64,000 nucleotides of DNA from JBPRGH01 sp051418055 (GTDB lineage Bacteria; Bacteroidota; Bacteroidia; Cytophagales; Cyclobacteriaceae). Position 1 is the first letter of the stretch, and each line of letters opens with the position of its first letter. Under the pieces are notes generated by a model, which was not told where the DNA came from, searched no databases, and was given only the letters and a program-made list of their open reading frames with translations. Location: contig JBPRGH010000154.1 in NCBI GenBank assembly GCA_051418055.1, forward strand, positions 1 to 64,000. The letters run 5' to 3'. Both the position numbers and the translations under genes were made by a program. Positions 1 through 9,770 of the stretch are shown here, one piece after another.

Positions 1-123
1 CCCTTCTTCCTACCTCCTCCCTACCAAAAAAAACAACAAATCTCTATTATTTTCATTGTGTGCAGATTAACTTCATATAAAATTTTAAAACCTTGATTTT
101 CATTCGTTAACTAACTTATAACT

Positions 124-969
124 ATGAAAAAAATATTAGTCCCAACTGACTTTAGCGAACAAGCCGATTATGCTTTGGAACTCGCAAGCCATATAGCAAA
201 ACAAACGGGTGCTGAAATATATCTTATGCATGTTGTGGAAGATGTAACAGTAACTACTTTTAAAGTTACCGCTGATACCGCCCTTCCGGATATGGAGGAA
301 AAGATCTATATTTCAAAACTTATTAAAAAAACACGGAATGATATACATGAGGCTGCCAATAGGTACCCGGAAACAAATATAAAAACCCAGATAAGAGTCG
401 GTAGTACTTACCACAACATAAAAGATATTATTGTAGAGCAGGATGTTGATCTTGTGGTAATGGGCACAAAAGGTGCTACCGGGTTACAGGAAATATTGGT
501 TGGTTCTAATGCCGAGAAGGTAGTGCGTTATGCTAAATGCCCAGTCCTCACACTTCATAACAGGATTACTGATTTTAATTTTAAAAATATCGTTTATGCA
601 TCCGGTTTGCTTGAAAAAGATGATCAGGCAATAGATATTGTAAAAGCATTTCAAAAGATCTTTGGCTCAACCATTCATCTGGTGCGTATAAATACCCCTA
701 ATAATTTTGAACGTGATAGCCAGTCGTATGCTCGTATGTATAAATTTGTAAAAGATAATAACCTTGAAAATTATACCCTGCAAATATTTAATGATGTTAC
801 TGAAGAGGAAGGCATAATTTACTTTGCAGAAAAAGTAAAGGCAGATCTTATCGCCATGGCCACTCATGGAAGAACAGGTTTTGCCCATATAATAACAGGT
901 AGTATTGCTGAAGATGTGGTTAATCATTCCAACAGGCCGGTATTAACTCATGTAGTTAAAAAGCATTGA
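124..969 (+). CDS. Universal stress protein, two tandem Usp domains
   Basis: Cytoplasmic stress/energy-status protein of the UspA superfamily. It has two Usp domains in tandem, about residues 1-145 and 150-281. Each opens or closes with the family's nucleotide-binding signature: GTKGATG near residue 114 followed by GS, and THGRTG near residue 247 followed by GS. Both halves therefore look able to bind ATP. Length (281 residues) is normal for the double-domain Bacteroidota form. The ATG follows an AT-rich leader with no strong Shine-Dalgarno, as is common in this phylum. It stands alone, convergent with the next gene, so it is probably monocistronic. The family assignment is firm; the particular stress is not known. 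Confidence 0.93.
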   Translation: MKKILVPTDFSEQADYALELASHIAKQTGAEIYLMHVVEDVTVTTFKVTADTALPDMEEKIYISKLIKKTRNDIHEAANRYPETNIKTQIRVGSTYHNIKDIIVEQDVDLVVMGTKGATGLQEILVGSNAEKVVRYAKCPVLTLHNRITDFNFKNIVYASGLLEKDDQAIDIVKAFQKIFGSTIHLVRINTPNNFERDSQSYARMYKFVKDNNLENYTLQIFNDVTEEEGIIYFAEKVKADLIAMATHGRTGFAHIITGSIAEDVVNHSNRPVLTHVVKKH

Positions 970-971
970 AT

Positions 972-1001
972 TTAAGCCCTGGAATACCCGCCGGGGCTTA
1001 A
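972..1001. terminator. Possible bidirectional terminator between convergent genes
   Basis: Inverted repeat TTAAGCCC...GGGCTTAA lies between the Usp gene and the convergent lipoprotein gene and overlaps the latter's stop codon. There is no clear T-run, so this is a weak call. Confidence 0.4.
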
Positions 1002-1531
1002 TCCAGCACACGATATTCAACTGTTATATCCATGATGAAATCAAGTGTAAAAGCTACCGGAGTATTATCTATTTCGCCAGCCAATACCAAATTCACTACA
1101 TTATCTTCTAATAATGCCTGCTCAACGGCATCAACTTCTGATTGGTTTAAGTTAATAATTTGCTCACCTTGGCCACTTATTGCCTGAAGGTCCACATTGG
1201 ATACAGTTGTACTCCCTAATTGAATTCCATCAATCGAATTAACCACTATCGTTGCTTCTACAAGGTTTGTAGGTTCTCCTGAATAATTTGATATCCTGTA
1301 GCTGAACTCATCTAAATTATAGCTGTCGATTCGATTTAAAGCATCCTGTATCTCAGGCTCTGTTGATGCATCAAATGTTCGGTTTGCTGTAAAAGTTTTC
1401 GATGCCCCTGAAGGAACATCAACTTCAAAGCTTTTGATTAGCGAAAAACTCCTATTTACTATTGAAATGCCGTCATCGCAACCAGGTAATATCAATGCTG
1501 ATGCCAGAATTATTATTAATATATATTTCAT
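998..1531 (-). CDS. Putative lipoprotein of unknown function
   Basis: No family recognised. The N-terminus is a lipoprotein signal: a charged MKY start, a hydrophobic run, then LPGC with Cys at residue 18, so the mature protein should be lipid-anchored. The remaining 160 residues are Ser/Thr/Asn-rich with alternating hydrophobic positions, which suggests a beta-sandwich. It sits head to tail behind the DUF4382 lipoprotein but a terminator separates them. Expected location is the periplasmic face of the outer membrane or the cell surface. Function unknown. Confidence 0.75.
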   Translation of the reverse strand: MKYILIIILASALILPGCDDGISIVNRSFSLIKSFEVDVPSGASKTFTANRTFDASTEPEIQDALNRIDSYNLDEFSYRISNYSGEPTNLVEATIVVNSIDGIQLGSTTVSNVDLQAISGQGEQIINLNQSEVDAVEQALLEDNVVNLVLAGEIDNTPVAFTLDFIMDITVEYRVLD

Positions 1532-1562
1532 GTAATTAATGATCCTTTAATATAAATAAAAA

Positions 1563-1593
1563 AAAGACCTGCCTTTTTGTTAAGCAGGTCTTT
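1563..1593 (-). terminator. Rho-independent terminator of the DUF4382 gene
   Basis: Perfect 10-bp stem AAAGACCTGC/GCAGGTCTTT with an 11-nt loop. Read leftward it is followed by a long T-run, so it terminates the DUF4382 gene before the next lipoprotein gene. Confidence 0.8.
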
Positions 1594-1617
1594 AATTATT
1601 TTATTTACTCTATTTTA

Positions 1618-2385
1618 TTACTGTATCAGATTAACTGTATCCAATCGAGTGATCTGCCCGATAATTACCTCAATATCTTCAACAGTTTCAGTCTGGTAAC
1701 CATCCTCCTGAAATACTACGTCCCAGGTACCACCAGGTACTGCTATGATCTTATAATATCCATCTTCATTAGCATAGGTAGTTAACGTGTCACCATTCTG
1801 TATTGCCATAACAGCAGGAGTAATTTCTGTAGGTAAAACTACACCTTCAATTGCTCCATTTTCAGCTTCTACAATTGTTCTGATAACCGGCTTCAAAATA
1901 TACATTCCACTGGCACCTGCTTTTACAACTGACTGGGCAGCATTAAAATCCAATAGGATATTATAGGTAATACCATCCAGTAGTGACTCGTGTACGTTAA
2001 GCTTTAACCCGGATTGTTGAGCACTTGGTGTTTTTAGATCATGTTCTACTCCATCAATAACTACAGAGTTATTTTCACCAAGAATTAACCTGATCTGTGA
2101 AACCTCTCCAACAACAGCCTGATCATTAACAATCAATGTATCTACACCATTTGTAAGATCTAAAAGATTATATATTCCTGTATTTGTATTTAGATCTATC
2201 CACGACTCATCTCCATCCTCAGTTTCAGCATGTACCTGTACGCCTTGCAGATCAATATAAACTGCGTCATAATCACCGGGAGCATCAGTTAATCTAATAT
2301 TAAACTGTTTTACCCCAGTCTCCTCATCATTACATGCGGTAAGTAAAACTATACTCGCAAAAAATAATCCTAATAATTTTTTCAT
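1618..2385 (-). CDS. DUF4382 domain lipoprotein
   Basis: Exported lipoprotein with the DUF4382 signature FNIRLTDAPGDYDAVYIDL soon after the signal peptide. The lipobox is LLTAC in a MKKLLGLFF leader. DUF4382 fills roughly residues 25-165. The C-terminus looks like a small carboxypeptidase-regulatory-type beta domain (GVVLP...YANEDGYYKI...PGGTWDVVF). I start at the ATG at 2385; an in-frame TTG six bases upstream adds only two residues. DUF4382 proteins are common in Bacteroidota and marine bacteria and have no firm biochemical role. Adhesion or carbohydrate binding is only a guess from the fold. Confidence 0.85.
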   Translation of the reverse strand: MKKLLGLFFASIVLLTACNDEETGVKQFNIRLTDAPGDYDAVYIDLQGVQVHAETEDGDESWIDLNTNTGIYNLLDLTNGVDTLIVNDQAVVGEVSQIRLILGENNSVVIDGVEHDLKTPSAQQSGLKLNVHESLLDGITYNILLDFNAAQSVVKAGASGMYILKPVIRTIVEAENGAIEGVVLPTEITPAVMAIQNGDTLTTYANEDGYYKIIAVPGGTWDVVFQEDGYQTETVEDIEVIIGQITRLDTVNLIQ

Positions 2386-2492
2386 AATCAACTTTTTTTA
2401 ACTTTAAGTTTGTGTATTTAATACGGTAAATTTAACGTATCGTAACCCTCTTCGGTATCTCTCAATCGCTTAACAGCATATAAAATCGTTTA

Positions 2493-5400
2493 ATGGAAGC
2501 TAACTTCGTTATATATCGTTCAAGTGCCGGCAGTGGCAAAACCTATACTCTTGTAAAGGAGTATCTTCTTATTGCCCTCAAAAACCCCGACGACTTCCGT
2601 CATACGCTTGCCATTACATTTACTAATAAAGCAATGCAGGAGATGAAATCCAGGATTTTGGAATATCTCCACGACTTTATTGAGTGCAAACCCCATGCCA
2701 TGAAACAAGATCTGATGGATGCATTAGATCTTGATGAGCAGGAGTTCAATAAAAGGTGCCATATTCTTTTCAATAATATTTTACATAAATACAGCGACTT
2801 TTCAATCAGCACAATTGATGCTTTCTTTCAGCGTATTATTCGTTCTTTTACAAAAGAATTGGGTATTTATGGTCAATATCAACTCGAGCTTGATCAGGAT
2901 CTGGTATTGCTCCAGGCTACTGATGATTTAATAGCTGACCTTCAGGAAAACCAGGACCTGACGCGATGGATCATTCAGTTTGCCGAAGAGCAGCTTAATG
3001 AAGGCAAAAGCTGGGACATTCGCAAAGCACTCATGGACCTGGGGCAGGAAATTTTTAAGGAGCATTTTGTAACACTGGAAAATCAGCTATTAAATGCTTC
3101 GGAGATCAAAGAATTTCAAAAAAGACTCTCTGAGGAGGTGGTCAAATTCCACAAAACACTTGAAAATTATTCCCATCAGGCTTTTAAAGCAATAAAAGAT
3201 AATAAGCTAGCTCCGGAAGAATTTAGCAGAGGGTTAAATGGAGCGCTTTCTTTTTTTAATAAAATCAGAAAAGGAGCTTATGATGAACCATCAGGGGCAG
3301 TAAGGGAAGCATCAGAAAATATTGATAAATGGGTTAAGAAAAAATGCGACAGGCGTGAAATACTTCTCTCCGTTTCAGAAAACCATCTGATGCCTTTATT
3401 AAATAACTGCATTGATTTTTATGATACTAACTCAGCAAAATATAATTCATGCCTGGCAGCTCATCGTTTTATCTACGGGCTTGGATTACTATCGGATCTG
3501 TCTAAAAAAATCCAAAATTATAAACATGAACGCGACCTTCTCTTTATTCAGGATGCTACACGACTGATCCTGCAGTTATTGAATGAAAGTGATTCACCTT
3601 TCATTTTTGAAAAAACGGGAACATTCTTTAAGCACTACCTCATTGATGAATTTCAGGACACCTCGGCCCTACAATGGAAATGCCTGATGCCTCTCGTATA
3701 TGATACCATTTCATCCGGAAATAAAAGTTTACTTGTAGGAGATACAAAACAATCAATCTACAGGTGGCGCGGTGGAGACTGGCAGCTTTTGCAACAGCAG
3801 GCAGAAATTGATATCCAGCCACAACTTACGGATATAAAATTCTTACAGGAAAATTACCGCAGCTCACAACAGGTAATTCAATTTAATAACGAGCTTTTTA
3901 AAGAGCTTCCTCAAACATTTCATGATCTTATAAAAGAGGAAATAAATTCTACGGATAAACAGACAAACTATCTGCTTGATAGCTTAACTGAAGTTTACGC
4001 TGACGCAGAACAGCTCGCTCCTACTAAAGCCAAGGCTGATGGATATATTAATATTTCCATAGTTAATGACGAGGAGAATCATTGGAAAGAAGAGGTCCTA
4101 TTAAAGCTTCCTGAAACTTTAAATGATCTGCTTAATAGAGGCTACAGGTTAAGCGATATTGCATTACTGGTAAGGAAAAAAGATGAAGCCTCAGAATTAT
4201 CCCAGCACCTTCTTTCATTTACAGATGAGAAGGGAAATAGCCTCTATCCTGTGCTTACAAGCGAAGCACTTATGATTGGAAAAGCCAGAGCGGTAATGAT
4301 AATTATCAATGCACTAAAACACCTTCAGGATAAGGAAGATATTGTGGCGCTAGCAGAGTTGGTTTATCATTACCAGAAAAACAGATCCAGTACTGTTAGT
4401 TTTCATTCAACACGGAATAAGAAAGAGCTTATTAAATTCTTACCTGAGGATTTCATTCACCTTGAGAGGTCTGTCCTTCATCTTTCTCTTGAGGAAATGG
4501 TGGAAATGATCATCCGTACCTTTGATCTGCCAGGCGATTCAGGTGAAGCAGCTTATGTACAAACCTTCCAGGATAAGGTGCTTGATTTTGCCAGGGCTGA
4601 AGGGAATGATATTCCCTCATTCTTACAATGGTGGGAAGAAAAGGGATTTAAAGAAAGTATTCAGGTTCCCGGTGGGATTGAAGCTATAAATATTATTACC
4701 ATTCATAAAGCAAAAGGCCTGCAGTATCCCATCGTAATTCTTCCATTTGCTAACTGGACACTGGAAAATAACTTTTCTATTCTCTGGGGCAGCAGCTTTG
4801 AAGAACCAATTTCCGGAATTCACCTGCCTTTGAAGAGCACTTTATCATTGGGGAATAGTTTTTTTAAAGAGCATTATTTTCAGGAGAAGCTTCAGAATAT
4901 TCTAGATAGCATCAACATGCTGTATGTTGCATTCACAAGAGCCGAAAAAGAGCTTTATGCATGGATCCCTGACCCAAAAAAGATCAAAAAATCAAAGAAT
5001 AATATTTCTTCTTATCTTCATCAGGTAGTTACGGGTGATGATTTTGCTTTAAATGAAAACTGGTCGGAGAAAACTCAATCTTTTGAATTTGGAATAAAAT
5101 TAAAGCATGACCAAAAAGAGCAGAAGGAAAACGTACAGGTAACAATTAAAAAATACCTCAGCCATGAATGGCGCGACCGGATGGTAGTAAAAAAGATTTC
5201 TTCGAATGAAGAAATTGCCGAGCAAACCTCCCGGGGAAGAAAAATGCATTACTTTTTAAGCCGCGTGAAAGAAATTGAGGATCTTGAAAAGCTTCCATTT
5301 TTTAAGAATTTTGAAGATAAAGAGTTGCTGCAGGAGCTGTATGAAGTGATTGATCATGAGGAGATAAAAACCTTCTTCTCGAAAGAATGGAAAGTATTAA

Positions 5401-5618
5401 ATGAGAAATCTATTCTCTCAAAAAATGAAATTTACCGGCCGGATCGAGTAGTTATGAAAGATTCCACTGCCGTAATTATAGATTATAAATGGGGACAGGA
5501 ACAAAAAGGATATCATAAACAGATCAAAAATTACCTGAACCTCTTGCAGGAGATGGGCTTTTCAGCAAAGGGTTATTTATATTATGTAGACCAGAAGAAG
5601 GTGGAGAAAGTAGCGTGA
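2493..5618 (+). CDS. UvrD/RecB-like helicase-nuclease (AddA-type)
   Basis: Large subunit of an AddAB/RecBCD-like end-processing enzyme that resects double-strand breaks for recombination. Superfamily 1 helicase motifs are visible: Walker A SSAGSGKT at residues 10-17, DEFQDTSALQW (Walker B/motif II) near 385, TKQSIYRWRGGD (motif III) shortly after, and TIHKAKGLQYP (motif V) near residue 735. The C-terminal PD-(D/E)xK nuclease is complete: GRKMH near 914, RPDRVV, and IIDYKWG near 996. It overlaps the AddB-like partner by four bases (GTGA), so translation is probably coupled. Length (1041) is a little short of Firmicute AddA. The enzyme class is certain; whether it is regulated by Chi-like sites is unknown. 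Confidence 0.93.
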   Translation: MEANFVIYRSSAGSGKTYTLVKEYLLIALKNPDDFRHTLAITFTNKAMQEMKSRILEYLHDFIECKPHAMKQDLMDALDLDEQEFNKRCHILFNNILHKYSDFSISTIDAFFQRIIRSFTKELGIYGQYQLELDQDLVLLQATDDLIADLQENQDLTRWIIQFAEEQLNEGKSWDIRKALMDLGQEIFKEHFVTLENQLLNASEIKEFQKRLSEEVVKFHKTLENYSHQAFKAIKDNKLAPEEFSRGLNGALSFFNKIRKGAYDEPSGAVREASENIDKWVKKKCDRREILLSVSENHLMPLLNNCIDFYDTNSAKYNSCLAAHRFIYGLGLLSDLSKKIQNYKHERDLLFIQDATRLILQLLNESDSPFIFEKTGTFFKHYLIDEFQDTSALQWKCLMPLVYDTISSGNKSLLVGDTKQSIYRWRGGDWQLLQQQAEIDIQPQLTDIKFLQENYRSSQQVIQFNNELFKELPQTFHDLIKEEINSTDKQTNYLLDSLTEVYADAEQLAPTKAKADGYINISIVNDEENHWKEEVLLKLPETLNDLLNRGYRLSDIALLVRKKDEASELSQHLLSFTDEKGNSLYPVLTSEALMIGKARAVMIIINALKHLQDKEDIVALAELVYHYQKNRSSTVSFHSTRNKKELIKFLPEDFIHLERSVLHLSLEEMVEMIIRTFDLPGDSGEAAYVQTFQDKVLDFARAEGNDIPSFLQWWEEKGFKESIQVPGGIEAINIITIHKAKGLQYPIVILPFANWTLENNFSILWGSSFEEPISGIHLPLKSTLSLGNSFFKEHYFQEKLQNILDSINMLYVAFTRAEKELYAWIPDPKKIKKSKNNISSYLHQVVTGDDFALNENWSEKTQSFEFGIKLKHDQKEQKENVQVTIKKYLSHEWRDRMVVKKISSNEEIAEQTSRGRKMHYFLSRVKEIEDLEKLPFFKNFEDKELLQELYEVIDHEEIKTFFSKEWKVLNEKSILSKNEIYRPDRVVMKDSTAVIIDYKWGQEQKGYHKQIKNYLNLLQEMGFSAKGYLYYVDQKKVEKVA

Positions 5619-8485
5619 AAACATTTTTAGAAGAAGTTGCCGAAGCATTAGGGCCAAAAGAGTCCTGGTTAAATAAACATATTATTTTCCCAAACCGCAG
5701 GGCCGGGGTATTTTTTCGTGACGAGCTGGCAAAACTAGCAGGTGATAAACCTGTCTTTGCTCCGGAAATTTATAGCCTGGAGGATTTTGTTTTTCAGCAT
5801 GTTCCGCTGCAGCAGGCTGATACACTAACATTAACAGGCCTGCTTTTTAAAAGCTATCAAAAGATCTTCAATAGCAAAGAAACCTTCTCTGATTTTTTCT
5901 TCTGGGGTAAAATGATCCTTCGCGATTTTGACGATATTGATCAGCATCTTTCTGATCCAAAATCAATCTATAGCATCATTGAACAGCAGAAGCAGCTTGA
6001 TCTTTCATTCGGATTTCTGTCTCCAGAACAAATAAGGATCCTCTCGAGCTTCTGGAGAAAATTTACAGATAATCCCGGTCAGCATAAGGAGCAATTCATA
6101 AATATTTGGAAAAAGCTCTATCCGCTTTACAATGATTTTCAGGATATTCTAAAGGAGGAAGGTTATGGCTACAAAGGAATGGCGTATAAAACCTTTGCCT
6201 CCAATCCGGATAAATATTTAAATACTACAGACCAGGGATTGATATTCGCAGGATTTAATGCTCTGACAAAAGCTGAAGAGGTAATTATTACCCATTATCT
6301 CCGCAAAGGAAATGCTAAAATCCTTTGGGATATCGATGACTACTATTTTTCAAGGAACGAACAGGAAGCCGGACGTTTTTATCGTGAACTTTCTAAAAAA
6401 AGCACTTTTTCAAATACATTTCCTGAGGAACTGCCAAAAAATATTCAGCAGGCCCCAAAAATAGTTGAAATTGTAGGTGTACCCTATCGTGCAGGACAGG
6501 CCAAGCTTGTCGGCCAGCGGATAGACGAATTATTAACTGAGAATCCAGACTTCCCGCTAAATAAGATAGCAATAGTATTACCTGATGAGCAGCTTCTTTT
6601 CTCCGTTTTAAATGCTTTGCCACCGTCTGTTAAAAAATTTAATGTGACAATGGGCTTTCCGGTAGAGACTTCTACTGTGTTTAGTTTACTACTTAACTGT
6701 CTCTCATTGCAGGACAATGTGAGTCATCGTAGTGGTGAAGAATATTTTTATTTCAGGCCATTAAAAAAGATCCTGAGGCATCCTGTTATTCAGGAAATTA
6801 TTAAAAATGCAGCTGACGATTTCCTTTTGGATATGCTGAAGAAGAACCAGATATATATTTCAGAGCAGGAAATAAAAGAACTACATCCATTATTTCAAAT
6901 AATCTTTCAAATACAAAAAGAAAATTATACACCTTATCTACTGCAAGTCCTTCAATCATTAATTGCCTATGAAGAAGAACTAACACCGGAAAATACTACT
7001 GCTCTTCACTTTATTGTGAAACAGCTGAGAGAGTTACAAATATTTGAAGAAGAGCTAAATCTTCATTATGAGCTTAGGCATTACAGCAGGTTTCTGCGCC
7101 AGCTCCTGAGCAGCAACAAAATCCCATTTGAAGGAGAGCCGCTGGAGGGCTTGCAAATAATGGGTGTACTTGAAACACGGAACCTGGATTTTGAACATGT
7201 TTTTGTGCTATCGCTAAATGAAGAGTATTTCCCTGCAGATAGTAGGCTGAAATCATTTATTCCCTATAATGTACGTAAAGCATTTAACCTGCCGGTTTTT
7301 GATCAGCAGGATGCTATCTATGCTTACCTTTTCTACCGGCTGTTTCAAAGAAGCAAGCATGTACAGCTGTTTTATAATACGGAAGGAAATGTTGTAGGAG
7401 GACAGGAAAAGAGCAGGTTTATACAGCAGCTTGTACATGAAAAACCTTTCCCTGTTGAAAATAAGCTCCTGAATACTCCTGTAAAACCACAACAGGTCGA
7501 GCAAATAATAATAGATAAGGATGAAGCCGTACAACAACTATTAGAGAATTACCTTTTCTCAGAAAATGAAGCAAATAAATGGCTGTACCCCAGCACGATC
7601 AACTCCTATCTGAATTGCCGTTTGCAATTTTATTTTAAATATATTGCAGGCATAAAAGAAGCTGACGAGATGGATGAAGAGGTAACCTCACGCCTCTTTG
7701 GAAATATCCTTCATGATGGAATGGAGAAGCTTTACAAGGAGCACATGGAGCAAAAAGGGAACAACCTTATTGAACCTGAAGATTTTGTTTCACTGAAAAA
7801 GAAAGTAAAAAAAATTGTGGAGCAGGGATTCAAAAAAGAGTTTGGAGTTGAAGGGGACAAACAATTTGAATTTACAGGCCAAAATATCATCCAGCGCGAT
7901 ATGCTGATTAAATTCATGCAGCAGATCCTCAGCCAGGATAAAGCAGTAGCTCCTTTTAAAATAATTGCCCTGGAAACAGATAATAAGGAGAATTATACCA
8001 TTGGTTTTCCAATTCAAATAAAAGGAAAAGAGAGAAAAGTTGGCATTAAGGGTAAAATTGACCGCCTTGACCAGATCAATGGTAGTGTACGTGTTATAGA
8101 TTATAAGACAGGAAGGGATGAACTGAATTTCCCTGATGTTCCTGCACTTTTTGATCGGGAAAATGATAAACGTAATAAGGCAGCATTCCAGACGCTGTGT
8201 TATACCCTGCTTTATGATAAAGTACAAAATCCTGAAGGCACTGTTGTTCCCGGCCTTTACAGCAGAAATAATTTATTCAGTAGCCCGTTTGAATACAGGC
8301 TTTCCACTAAACATAACGGAAGTAAATACACTCCCATTGTTGATTACCGGCAGGTGAAAGACCAGTATGAAAAACATCTACAGCTGCTGCTGCAAGAGCT
8401 TTTTAATCCTGATATAGCTTTTGATCAGACAGAAGACCTGAAGCAATGCAGTTACTGTTCATATAAAGGTATTTGTCAAAGGTGA
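5615..8485 (+). CDS. PD-(D/E)xK nuclease, AddB-like with Fe-S cluster
   Basis: Second subunit of the AddAB-like pair. The C-terminal nuclease shows LFGNILHDGME, KIDRLDQ, VIDYKTG and an AAFQTLCYTLLY helix. Four cysteines fit the AddB-type 4Fe-4S staple: C668 (YLNCRLQF) before the nuclease core and C945, C948, C954 at the extreme C-terminus (CSYCSYKGIC). The N-terminus has IIFPNRRAGVFFRDEL where Firmicute AddB carries a Walker A loop, and I see no GxGKT. It is therefore probably an inactivated helicase scaffold, as is usual for the Bacteroidota form. The GTG start overlaps the upstream TGA. No terminator is obvious after it. Confidence 0.9.
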   Translation: MKTFLEEVAEALGPKESWLNKHIIFPNRRAGVFFRDELAKLAGDKPVFAPEIYSLEDFVFQHVPLQQADTLTLTGLLFKSYQKIFNSKETFSDFFFWGKMILRDFDDIDQHLSDPKSIYSIIEQQKQLDLSFGFLSPEQIRILSSFWRKFTDNPGQHKEQFINIWKKLYPLYNDFQDILKEEGYGYKGMAYKTFASNPDKYLNTTDQGLIFAGFNALTKAEEVIITHYLRKGNAKILWDIDDYYFSRNEQEAGRFYRELSKKSTFSNTFPEELPKNIQQAPKIVEIVGVPYRAGQAKLVGQRIDELLTENPDFPLNKIAIVLPDEQLLFSVLNALPPSVKKFNVTMGFPVETSTVFSLLLNCLSLQDNVSHRSGEEYFYFRPLKKILRHPVIQEIIKNAADDFLLDMLKKNQIYISEQEIKELHPLFQIIFQIQKENYTPYLLQVLQSLIAYEEELTPENTTALHFIVKQLRELQIFEEELNLHYELRHYSRFLRQLLSSNKIPFEGEPLEGLQIMGVLETRNLDFEHVFVLSLNEEYFPADSRLKSFIPYNVRKAFNLPVFDQQDAIYAYLFYRLFQRSKHVQLFYNTEGNVVGGQEKSRFIQQLVHEKPFPVENKLLNTPVKPQQVEQIIIDKDEAVQQLLENYLFSENEANKWLYPSTINSYLNCRLQFYFKYIAGIKEADEMDEEVTSRLFGNILHDGMEKLYKEHMEQKGNNLIEPEDFVSLKKKVKKIVEQGFKKEFGVEGDKQFEFTGQNIIQRDMLIKFMQQILSQDKAVAPFKIIALETDNKENYTIGFPIQIKGKERKVGIKGKIDRLDQINGSVRVIDYKTGRDELNFPDVPALFDRENDKRNKAAFQTLCYTLLYDKVQNPEGTVVPGLYSRNNLFSSPFEYRLSTKHNGSKYTPIVDYRQVKDQYEKHLQLLLQELFNPDIAFDQTEDLKQCSYCSYKGICQR

Positions 8486-8489
8486 TGGA

Positions 8490-8525
8490 TTAGATTTGAG
8501 AATTGAGATTTGAGATTTGAGATTC
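8490..8525 (+). repeat. Short tandem repeat, GAGATTT unit
   Basis: Three to four degenerate copies of a GAGATTT-like heptamer follow the AddB-like stop codon. Further similar text (TTCAGATTTC) precedes the NUDIX gene. Low-complexity intergenic repeats like this are common in this phylum. Confidence 0.55.
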
Positions 8526-8631
8526 ATTTAGAATTGTGAATAACAATACTCCTATCCTTTGTTTAATAATTGTAAAAGTTTAGGATTTTTTACTTTCTGA
8601 TTTCATATTTCAGATTTCTAATTTAAAAAAT

Positions 8632-9060
8632 ATGGCTATAGATCAAAATATACTTATTACTGTTGATGCCCTGATAATGGCTCGGAAGGATGAGCGGGAT
8701 TATATATTATTAATTGAAAGAGGCAGCGATCCTTTCAAAGGTTCATATGCCTTTCCAGGTGGATTTGTAGAGGATGATGAAGACCTGGAAACAGCGGCAA
8801 GAAGAGAATTACTGGAAGAAACAGGAATAATTGCCGATGACCTGGCACAGTATAACGCTGTGGGCACTCCCGGCCGTGACCCGAGAGGCAGGACAGTAAC
8901 TATTATATTTTTCGGATGTATTGACGAAAACCAGATGGATAAAGCAGAAGGAAGTGACGATGCAGCAAAAGCAAAGTGGTTTCCAATGGATGATCTTCCT
9001 CCTCTTGCTTTTGACCATAAGCAAATAATGATTGATTTTAAAGAGTACTTAAGAAAATAA
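8632..9060 (+). CDS. NUDIX hydrolase
   Basis: Small cytoplasmic pyrophosphohydrolase. A perfect Nudix box spans residues 44-66: G44-x5-E50-x7-R58-E59-L-L-E62-E63-x-G65. The catalytic metal-binding glutamates are present. The DPRGRTVT segment after the box resembles ADP-ribose or nucleoside-diphosphate-sugar type members, but substrate cannot be read from sequence. Length (142) is standard. It stands alone between the AddB-like gene and a convergent peroxiredoxin-like gene. Confidence 0.9.
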   Translation: MAIDQNILITVDALIMARKDERDYILLIERGSDPFKGSYAFPGGFVEDDEDLETAARRELLEETGIIADDLAQYNAVGTPGRDPRGRTVTIIFFGCIDENQMDKAEGSDDAAKAKWFPMDDLPPLAFDHKQIMIDFKEYLRK

Positions 9061-9071
9061 TTCGTTCTGAA

Positions 9072-9620
9072 TTACTTATTTGCAAACTCCCTGATCACAT
9101 CCACATTCATGCGATCATTAAGCCGCTGCGAATAATGAAGCTCCTTCACTACTAATCCTTTGTCCAACAAAAATTCAGCTGGCATAGTATTAAAGGATTC
9201 ACCGTCAGCCATGGGGTGGATTGGAACACCGGTTTTATTAGCTTTCAGGGCTGTCTGAACAAAACTCGTAATGTGGCTCATTGTTGATTTATAAAATGAA
9301 CCCTCTAAGCCATAGGCTCTATAGATCTCTTTTTCAGGATCTGAAATAATAGGAATTGGTGATACATCCTGATGAAAAGAACTGCGTAAGATTATCCTGT
9401 CCTTAGATTCAAAAAAGAAGATCATTTCAAGTCCCTTTTCTTTAAATTTCTCGTGTACCCGTGTTAAAGTATGAACTCTAAGGTTACAAAATGGACATCC
9501 GGCATGCCTGAAAAATCCAAGTAAAACTTTTTTATCTCGATATGCATTTAAATCGATCTCCCGATCATAGACATCTTTTAGATTAAAAAGTGGCGCAACA
9601 ACATTTTTTTCCAACTGCAT
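9072..9620 (-). CDS. Peroxiredoxin-like (AhpC/TSA, thioredoxin-fold) protein
   Basis: Thioredoxin-fold protein of the peroxiredoxin-like group. The active-site motif is GCPFC with Cys42 and Cys45, preceded by VLLGFFRHA, which is the beta-strand into the active site. No signal peptide is visible, so it should be cytoplasmic. A CxxC rather than the classical PxxxT/SxxC peroxidatic motif suggests a disulfide-exchange or bacterioferritin-comigratory-like reductase. It ends 11 bases from the convergent NUDIX stop. Family firm, substrate unknown. Confidence 0.85.
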   Translation of the reverse strand: MQLEKNVVAPLFNLKDVYDREIDLNAYRDKKVLLGFFRHAGCPFCNLRVHTLTRVHEKFKEKGLEMIFFFESKDRIILRSSFHQDVSPIPIISDPEKEIYRAYGLEGSFYKSTMSHITSFVQTALKANKTGVPIHPMADGESFNTMPAEFLLDKGLVVKELHYSQRLNDRMNVDVIREFANK

Positions 9621-9770
9621 AAAGAGAAATTATTATAAAGGTAAAGGCTATTTATGTAAGTGTGTATTGAAAAGTAACCATGGGCGCAAAAATTATTATT
9701 ATTTATCAACTAATGTTTTAGTTATAAGAAAAGAAGTTTTATTATTGTTTAAGAATTTAATTTGATTGCT

